In this document: in pieces, positions 56,984 through 64,000 of the stretch
Layout: each line of letters begins with the position of its first letter
Position numbering within the stretch: position 1 is the first letter of the stretch
Assembly: GCA_027946365.1 (NCBI GenBank)
Contig: JAPEUQ010000015.1
Location: 248,001-312,000 of the forward strand
DNA: 64,000 bases
Direction: 5' to 3'
Origin: Kalmusia sp. IMI 367209
Taxonomy: Eukaryota > Ascomycota > Dothideomycetes > Pleosporales > Didymosphaeriaceae
Made by a program: the position numbers and the translations under genes
Notes under the pieces: model-generated
Database searches by the model: none
The model's input: only the letters and a program-made list of their open reading frames with translations
Told to the model about the DNA's origin: nothing

Positions 56984-57929
56984 TAAGACTGCACTTGCAT
57001 GATAGCTCTAGAAAATTAGAAGAACATGTAATATACTTTGGTGAGCGAAATGTATATTCAAGCGGCAAAATTTGCTTGCTATTGCGGTGTTGACACGGGT
57101 TTCGTGGGTGTTGAAGTTTCGCTGCACAGCCACCTGCGCCTCCTCACCAGCCACTCATTCAATCATCTCTCATCCGTTGCCTGTACAAAATTTTATCCCA
57201 TTCGTCAACCTGTTGTGATACTCTTCGCATCGGACCAAAAGATAGTTGTTCCATTATTCGCCAGTTTCAATAGCAGCACTGAACTAAGAACATCATGTTT
57301 CACTGACTCACTGAGCGACCTCACAACTAACGACACCGTGTGGGGAGGGTGAATGGGGTGAGATTGGGAACTGAGGGGATTTACCTCGCAATGGTGAAAC
57401 CTCATACTAAATAGGCGTATCCTTTTAGTTGGGTATAGCCATACATATGTCGCTAATGTGTGTTAGCCTTGCAACCCCAATTCCAAATATGTACAACTCT
57501 GTGATTTTAGAGCTTTGCCTTGTTCGACACCCCAAAAGCCAGTGCTGCACAGGGCGGTGTTGCCGTACGACGACACGAGTGAGATCGTCCCCCAAACTTC
57601 CAAAAAAAAGTAAAGGCTTACATATAGCTTCCATCTGAAGACACCTTCGTATAGCGCCTAGATTCGATGAGGTTACTAGTCCTCCAGCCTCGATGGCCCT
57701 AGCTACATGTTTGGGTCAATGGAGGGTTTAGTCGATGGAGTCTCTGTCGCTATGTGTCATATGGATTGGGGAGTGTCATACCATCTGTCAGACGTTGAAG
57801 AAATTAGTGTCTGCTTTCGTTCATGGTAGAACCACCCGCACTAAATCAATCTTCTTCCCCTGATCAATACTCTTCTCATTAAAGGGTTATCGAAAGGCGT
57901 CTTCTTCACAGCGATTCTAGCGGTTCAAA
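56984..57929. other. Intergenic divergent promoter region
   Basis: About 945 bases between the kinase-like gene (-) and the P450 gene (+). Short frames (57038-57352, 57429-57638) have no family features. Confidence 0.4.
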
Positions 57930-59705
57930 ATGCTATTCTCCTTACTCGCAGCCTTTCTCTACTTGACAATTGCCCACCAAATTCTTCGCGCTGCAATAAA
58001 CCTCCGAAGAAATATCGCCATCTCCAAAAACGTAGCCGTTCCCGTACTTGTTCGATGGAGTTCCCCCAACAGCATCTTCTGGCTCTTGTTTGGAGACGTT
58101 ATCGTTCGTACCTCCCGTCGCCTTGGTCTTCGTAATTGGCACTTCCAACGCTTCTACCCAGGGTGGGAAGTGAATGAGCGCTACAAAATCCACTCTAAGC
58201 TAGGCGATGCCTTTTTTTGCATTGCCCCAGGAGATCGCCGCCTCTATCTTGCCGATCACGATGCCTGCATCGACGTATTAAAACGCCCCGATGATTTCAA
58301 GCGCGATATGAAGAAAATGTCCATGATGAATCTGTATGGTCGGCATATTGTCACTGTGGAGGGAGCCGAGTGGAGAAGGTTCAAGAAAGCAGCCAGCAGT
58401 GCATTTTCAGAGAAGATCAACGAGATGGTGTGGCGGCAGACACTCTTCCAAGCCGACAGTATGCTTGCCTATTGGAAAGAAGGTGTTGGGGGTATCTTGA
58501 AGACGACAGTAGTAGATTGTAGGACTTTCACGCTGAATGTGCTCGCGGGGAGTCTGTTCTCCATTCCATATCCGTTTCAGGGAAGAACACAAGCCTCTTC
58601 GCCAGACACTGTAACGGCGAGGGCATCTGCGAATCAGTATAGAGACTCTCTTGTTACTGTCACGGGGAACCTTTTTCCCATTCTACTATTCGGCGGTCCA
58701 GTGCTTAGGTCATGGTTTGCACCGAAGAAGTATCAGCGCATAGGGGTCGCAGTCGAGGAGTTTCGGTCGTATGTCATGGAGCTCATTGCAGAAGAAAGAT
58801 TACGGATGCACAAAGGGCAATCTCCAAGGCAAGGCCTCATTTCGAACCTCACGAGGGTATGTGAAGACCAAAGCCGGGAAGCTGAGTCCCATGTCGCCCT
58901 GCAATCAAGATTTACCATGACGGAAAACGAGATTGTTAGCAATGTGTTCATGTACACGGTCGGTGGCACGGATACTTCAGCTACCACCTTAGCGAATGCG
59001 GTCGTGCACTTGTCGGCACATCCAAGGCTTCAGAACTGGCTTTCCGAAGAGATACAGCACTACCTCACAAGCAATGACCGACTCGAGTGGGGCATGGATG
59101 CTTTTCCGAAGCTCAAACGATGTCGAGCAGTACTAGTAAGCTTCCACAACAAGCCCCTTTCTCAGTAAATGTTGTAAGTATTGTGACTAATGACATGGAA
59201 GAATGAGACACTTCGTCTGTGTCACCCTGTTGGAAAGATCCTCAAAATTACCGACAGTGTGCAAAGGCTGAACGTACGCTCCCAAACAATCGAAATCCCA
59301 CCGCACACAACTGTTGTCCTCAATCTCTCAGGGTTGCACACTCATCCAGAGATTTGGGGAAGCGACGCCCATGTCTGGGATCCAACGCGCTGGATCAAAT
59401 GCGAAGGTGACGCTACTATCGAGAACGAGATGCTGCTGCCTGACTCGACAAGAGGGTTTCTTGGTTGGGGTCTTGGACAACGTGTATGCCCCGGCAAAAG
59501 GTTTTCACAGGTAGAATTGGTCGCAGCCTTGGCATTTTTATTCCGCAAGTCACGGGTAGAGCCTGTCCTGGAGGGTGAAGAGAGTCTTGATGAGGCACGT
59601 GTCAGAGTGATGAACATAGCGGAGGATATGGCGTTCAGATTGATGCATGAAATCAGGCATGGAGAAAAAATCCAGCTTAGATGGAAGGCTGATGGATATG
59701 ACTAG
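57930..59705 (+). CDS. Cytochrome P450 monooxygenase
   Basis: Haem-thiolate monooxygenase of 569 residues, ER-anchored by the N-terminal helix (MLFSLLAAFLYLTIAHQIL). Exons 57930-59135 and 59202-59705 join in phase across a 66-base intron (GTAAGC donor, GACTAAT branch). Motifs: I-helix oxygen-binding segment VGGTDTSATTL; K-helix ExxR in NETLRLCHP; the meander/PERF-like segment DPTRW; and the haem-binding loop GWGLGQRVCPGKRF with the Cys ligand. All essential residues are present, so it should be active. It has no other biosynthetic gene beside it, so it is unlikely to be part of a recognisable cluster. CYP family not assigned. Confidence 0.92.
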
Positions 59706-61061
59706 AGGGCCCGAAATAGAGTTTAGTCTATATCATAAAATAGCACTAATCGACATATCAATTCAATCTAGCACATATACTCAAGGTAGATAGTAGAATT
59801 TACTAACCCTGCCTTTCCATACCAGTAATCAACTCAGTGTCTTGTGAGTCTCTCTCTGTCATGATTTAGATCCCCTACGACTCACACACCACCCCGTGAT
59901 GGGTTGACTTCAATGACTAGCAGAGAACGCGATTGCATCTCCTTAACTGTTACCAGTCCGAAAGGAAACCGCTTGTAGGGTAATCTAGTTTTCAAAGAAA
60001 CGGACGACACAGAGGCCATTCTAGGTTGAGATTATGTATCATGGACTATAGACCATAAATCAAAGACCTAATTTATATTGGATCAAGGAGCGCGATTATG
60101 TCAGTGCAAGCACAAATCTTGTCCAATTGGAAAGTATTCTTCAAGTTTGGAGGACGATGCATGGGTATCCAGTGATAGACTAGAAATTATGGAGATTATG
60201 GGGAAGTGTTTCAAGGACAGCTTGTACACGATTTGTCTCATTGGTTGGAGAAGTTTAACATGTTTACAGTCTCATAATCACCATGCCATATGATACGAGT
60301 ATGCAGCACGTATTAAAGAAGGAGACGAAAAGGCGGGGGCAGACGCAATAGTCAAGGCACTCGATATCCTACAGATAAATATTGATAGACAAAGGGCTTA
60401 TCAAGTGCAAAAATGGGCGGCGCATCTGGCGGAAAGGGATCCGTGTCGCATCACTTTTCTGGGAAAGAATTAAAGACACTGAAATATGCAACGGTGACAC
60501 TGTGTATGGAGCTAATCAGGGGGGATGGTAATGAGGTATGGGCGTACAGCACGATAGAAGATTTCAGCGATGTGGAATATAGGAAGTAGAAACCTTACTA
60601 TGAAGTCACTATCGTTGACCTTTACGACCGTTATCCTGGACTTGTTGTGGTGGTGCTGTGTGCAAATACACCATGGACCTACGCCCTTTAATGCCCGTTA
60701 ACGCCATTTGATGCCATTTGATGCCATTTAACGCCATTCAACGCCCTTTGACAATGATGCCGGTGATAAGGTGTCTGGCCCTTGAGTTGTGCAGATGTCT
60801 GCTGTACCCTCATTCATTATGCATTCTGTCATAATGATCTATCCTGTCTCGTGTCAGCTCGTTCTCATTACAACATGATGCTGGAACTTTGCTGTCCTTC
60901 CAATTAGACATGAGCCGATTATGTAATGTGGCACAGCATGGTGGATTGCGGGGCAAGAACTGTTGAGTGATGGGAAGGGCGTCCACGCTAGACGACTGGC
61001 GTCGCAGCTAAACAAACAAACGTACAATAAGCCTTAACATACAAAGACGCTTTGATGGGGT
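59706..61061. other. Intergenic region with a 10-bp tandem repeat
   Basis: About 1.35 kb; the 60078-60293 frame has no features. It contains the seven-copy decamer array at 60681-60750. Confidence 0.45.
60681..60750. repeat. Seven tandem copies of a 10-bp unit
   Basis: Consensus a(c/t)gcc(a/c)tttR. Copies begin at 60681, 60691, 60701, 60711, 60721, 60731 and 60741. They vary by C/T at position 2, A/C at 6 and A/G at 10, mostly transitions. Period of about one helical turn; could be a protein-binding array or simple slippage product. Confidence 0.9.
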
Positions 61062-61862
61062 TTGTTCATTCATCAGTCATATTTTGTTGAACTCGCATTG
61101 CTTATACAGCGAACAGAGACGCGCATTGTTCTCGGTGCGGGCGAGGCTTCCCCCTCACGCCAAGCACGACAACAGCATTACAACGACTCCGCTAGCCACC
61201 ACCGATGCGATGCTTGTGGGTTTGACGGGACAACTTGGGAGAAATTGCTGGACCATAACCGTAAAACAGGACATCGTGTCGTTTGCCAGGGCTGCGATGA
61301 TGGGGAAGGGATAATCTGGGTCCGTGGTTCACAGGAATATTTCGATCATCTTCAGGAGTACAATGTTTGCACGACCTGCGAGGAGCATTTCCAGAGTCCC
61401 AGCAATCTGGATAACGTAAGTTGTTAACTGGTACTCCAAAGTCAATACTGATACCAGTTTCAGCATAAAATGGTGCACTTGAAACCATCGATCGAATGCT
61501 ACGGTTGTTACCGAAAATTCAAGACCTATCCCGCCATGGTTATTCACTTGGAATCCGGTTCGTGCGCGTCTGAAATCGACATATTCGACCTCAATGAATC
61601 TGCCGCTCTGTGCTTCCAGTGGAAGGCATATGTTGACGAAGATTATCGGGAGGATCTGCTAGATCGTTGCGATATAGGATCTGAGTACAGCGAAACGGTG
61701 TACCCGTTCAGATGTCCCACATGCGATACGGTCTTTACAAAGCTGTCAGGTTTATTTCAACACGTATATAGTAAAGCGTGCAACCAACGTTTGGAGGAAG
61801 GTCATATGGCCAAATTGATTAGATGGCTGAAGAAGCGTCACGATCTCAGTGACAGTGAATGA
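61062..61862 (+). CDS. C2H2/C2HC zinc-finger protein, start not determined
   Basis: Two exons, ending near 61419 and beginning again at about 61467, join in phase through a 48-base intron (GTAAGT donor, CAGTTTCAG acceptor). At least three fingers: RCDACGFDGTTWEKLLDHNR (C-x2-C-x12-H), ECYGCYRKFKTYPAMVIHLE and FRCPTCDTVFTKLSGLFQHV, the latter two ending in Cys instead of the second His. This pattern is common in fungal proteins of unknown role; nucleic-acid binding or protein interaction is inferred. No in-frame ATG precedes the first finger, so the real start is probably in an upstream exon (acceptor TTATACAG at 61111) or is missing. About 250 residues visible. Confidence 0.68.
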
Positions 61863-62355
61863 GCACAGGTAAAGACTCTGGTTCTGAGATGACTTACGGC
61901 TTAACTCAATGGGTTTGATTCCAAATTATGCATTTTCAGTCTCGCTCATCGGTGTCCGTACATGAATTAAAGAAGATGATGCACGTGTAAGACCATGTAC
62001 AGACTTGTCTATTACGTTGAGTTGAGAGCTTACAAGTTCTTCTGTAACAGTGATTGTTTAAGAACAAGCAGCTGTACGTCTATGTCGTGAAGTGAAATAG
62101 GCAAGCGACAATATTCTAAGAAGCTGGTTGATAACCACTACGGCCTCAGTATATCTCTAGAGGGTATTGAATCATTCTTCAAATACTTTCAGATTCACAA
62201 TCATTCATTGGTTCTCAAGATTCTCATCTACTGCATTGGACGCAAACAGTCTGATAAGCGCCACTTCGTACTCTTGAACACGGTTTGATTTACTCACGGA
62301 GGACAGATCAAGATACTTACTCACGATACCCAATCTGATTCCCGATTATGGAATC
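61863..62355. other. Intergenic between convergent genes
   Basis: About 490 AT-rich bases; no supported feature. Confidence 0.4.
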
Positions 62356-63072
62356 TCACTTACTGTCGCCAAGATCCACATCCTCGAACTCACCATTCTC
62401 AGACCCATCAACGATAGAGGCAGCCAGACCTTCAGGCACCACTGCGCCCTTCGCCATTTCAGCTGTATACGGCGATGCAGACTGCCAACGTATCACGGCC
62501 GTCTCTTCGATAGCCAGAACGGCCCCACGGGACCGGTGTGGGCTATCAGTTTGTCGATGCACGGCACCGATACCCTGACGGTACGTCTCGTACGACTGCA
62601 TTAGCTGATGCTGATGCTTCGCCCCATGAAGGATCTGAGGCGTCTCAGAGCGCTCAGATGGACTCATGGCAAACAGATCCGGAGGGTAGCTGCGCAACGG
62701 CCACGAAACCATCGTAGCTACAGAAGTAGGCCGTGGCATTGCTCCATTGGCATCTTCTCTTAAGACGACCGGGGAAATAGCACGCAATTGCTGCGTGTCG
62801 CGCTCTTTGAGCTTTGCATGTCTGGGATTGGCGGGTGTGATGCTGACGGAACAAGTGTCCTTGATCCAGTCTAGCCACTGCTGTTGGTCAGTATGCGCTT
62901 TCTTTTGCTTTGCGCGACGTGTTTTGTACGCTCTGTGTTTGGGATATCCGATGGAATAGATCCATATGACGATCACAACGAAACAGATGACTAGAATGAC
63001 GACGGCAATGGTGATACTATGGTTGTCGTTAGAAGTCGTTGGAGAGTGAGTGCGAGATACAAGGGGAGCCAT
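62356..63072 (-). CDS. Single-pass membrane protein, unknown
   Basis: 238 residues, intronless from ATG 63072. A short Ser/Thr-rich extracellular part (MAPLVSRTHSPTTSNDNHS) precedes one strong transmembrane helix (ITIAVVILVICFVVIVIWIY). A basic stop-transfer stretch follows (KTRRAKQKK), so the long C-terminal part is probably cytosolic. That part is hydrophilic with no recognised domain and an acidic end (ENGEFEDVDLGDSK). No signal peptide apart from the membrane helix. Family not recognised; sensor, adaptor or lineage-specific protein are all possible. Confidence 0.6.
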   Translation of the reverse strand: MAPLVSRTHSPTTSNDNHSITIAVVILVICFVVIVIWIYSIGYPKHRAYKTRRAKQKKAHTDQQQWLDWIKDTCSVSITPANPRHAKLKERDTQQLRAISPVVLREDANGAMPRPTSVATMVSWPLRSYPPDLFAMSPSERSETPQILHGAKHQHQLMQSYETYRQGIGAVHRQTDSPHRSRGAVLAIEETAVIRWQSASPYTAEMAKGAVVPEGLAASIVDGSENGEFEDVDLGDSK

Positions 63073-63608
63073 ACTTACGATCCTGCTTAAGTTATGTGAG
63101 TGGAGGGCCAGTTTGCTATAGAGGTTTAAACGGGGGGTGATCCGAATCTTATAAACTTGAGTTGTTCATTGTGAGTAGTCAGGATTTTGTGCGTCCAAAT
63201 TTGCTCTGCACAATAGTTGTTCTTATCAAGGTTGTTTAGCTTTGACACTGTCCGTCTAATGAGTTACTCATGCCACAGTCGCTCAAAGGTATCAAGATTT
63301 TTGCTGCAATTCTCGACGACTTTAGCTAAATTAGCGTAACGTGATGTATTATGCAGCCCACTCAGAGCTGAATATGTGCTGCCTTGAAGAGCGATGGTAG
63401 ATACTTAGTGCACTCTATGTACCAACCTTGTGCATCATCAGCGAAATTTTCTCACAATGCTCCATATAATATCTTAAGATACATAATTCCATACCCTACT
63501 AGCCACAGAGTGGAAAGAGTAGAAAAAACCAAAAAGAAAAGAAAAATTTCCCCTCTGATATACGGATTACAATTGGCTTACCACAAACTCAACTCATCGC
63601 CCATCGCA
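63073..63608. other. Intergenic divergent promoter region
   Basis: About 535 AT-rich bases between the membrane-protein gene (-) and the partial gene at the right edge (+). Confidence 0.4.
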
Positions 63609-64000
63609 ATGGCAAGCAACCGCTCAACTATCTTCGTTACAGTGACTGATTACACGACGGTTTACCCAACGCTTCTGCCAACAATTCGATCTTCAGAGGC
63701 AATCCCGTCGATCCCGACTCTAATACATTCTTTCAGGACCAACACGTTAAGCAGTACTCTGCAGGCCAGCTTTTCCACCACAAGTACATCCACCCTTCTC
63801 AAGCCTACCTCATCCAAAAAGACTTTGAAATCTGCGATTACAACTTCAATCGCATCTTCTTTTACGCCTTCACCGAGCAGTACCCTGCCAGCCAGCACCT
63901 CTACTCTGGGAACCAGCGACTCCAGCACCCTTCCACCTCTCCCCTCAGCTTTCGCAACACCCATACCACAGGGCGTATTCGAGGAAAAACACCCCAACAA
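63609..64000 (+). CDS. Start of a Ser/Thr-rich protein, cut by the right edge
   Basis: From ATG 63609 the frame is open to the end of the window (about 130 residues). It begins MASNRSTIFVTVTDYTTVYP and is then dominated by Ser, Thr and Pro (SSTLPASTSTLGTSDSSTLP). No classical signal peptide is seen, but similar fungal membrane mucins can have an internal anchor. It resembles in composition the Thr-rich protein at 22067 and may be paired by promoter with the membrane protein at 62356. Product incomplete. Confidence 0.5.
   Translation, partial: MASNRSTIFVTVTDYTTVYPTLLPTIRSSEAIPSIPTLIHSFRTNTLSSTLQASFSTTSTSTLLKPTSSKKTLKSAITTSIASSFTPSPSSTLPASTSTLGTSDSSTLPPLPSAFATPIPQGVFEEKHPN

Noticed and set aside
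1..64000. CRISPR arrays, rRNA, tRNA and intact transposons
   Set aside because: No spaced direct repeats, rRNA blocks, cloverleaf patterns or transposase/reverse-transcriptase frames were recognised on reading; a tRNAscan and repeat search would settle this.

Overview
The window looks like nuclear DNA of a filamentous ascomycete (Pezizomycotina; a dothideomycete is my guess, from gene content only). Most genes carry short introns of about 45-70 bases with GTAAGT-like donors and CTGAC/CTAAC branch sites just before the acceptor. The protein families are typical of moulds: Zn2Cys6 regulators, a subgroup C chitinase, a secretory lipase, Old Yellow Enzyme, a TRK transporter, P450, copper amine oxidase, and STAND/NACHT and CHAT proteins. 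There are no operons. I recognised no rRNA, tRNA, intact transposon or CRISPR array.

Layout. 1-2670 (-): 5' part of a chitinase that runs off the left edge. 2.7-6.1 kb: gene-poor, with a 71-73 bp tandem repeat. 6.2-11 kb: two small unknown genes, a paraoxonase-like esterase and an SDR. 11.6-21.5 kb: secretory lipase, Zn2Cys6 regulator (-) divergent from an NmrA-like reductase, then an Old Yellow Enzyme homologue (-) divergent from a second Zn2Cys6 gene that carries a frame break. 22-25.8 kb: a Thr-rich secreted protein and a GNAT-ankyrin protein.

26.1-36.3 kb is the most interesting part. It holds a decayed NACHT-TPR (STAND) gene, an intact 1290-residue TPR-CHAT protease gene, and, divergent from the latter, an intact 307-residue beta-rich protein of unknown function. 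Sensor, caspase-like protease and unknown partner side by side resemble regulated cell-death modules. The link is inferred from arrangement only.

37.2-48.9 kb: secreted SDR, TRK potassium transporter, sulfotransferase-like protein, SET-domain protein with a signal peptide, a ThDP enzyme with a five-base first exon, and a secreted protein with internal repeats. 49-51.9 kb: gene-poor, with the relic of a 2-oxoglutarate/iron dioxygenase. 51.9-63 kb: copper amine oxidase, coiled-coil protein, kinase-like protein, P450, zinc-finger protein and a single-pass membrane protein. A Ser/Thr-rich gene starts at 63609 and leaves the right edge.

Coordinates give the outer limits of each coding region; exon boundaries are in the evidence. 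They come from splice consensus, phase continuity and remembered family patterns, without transcripts or database searches. Three introns appear to use GC-AG ends.
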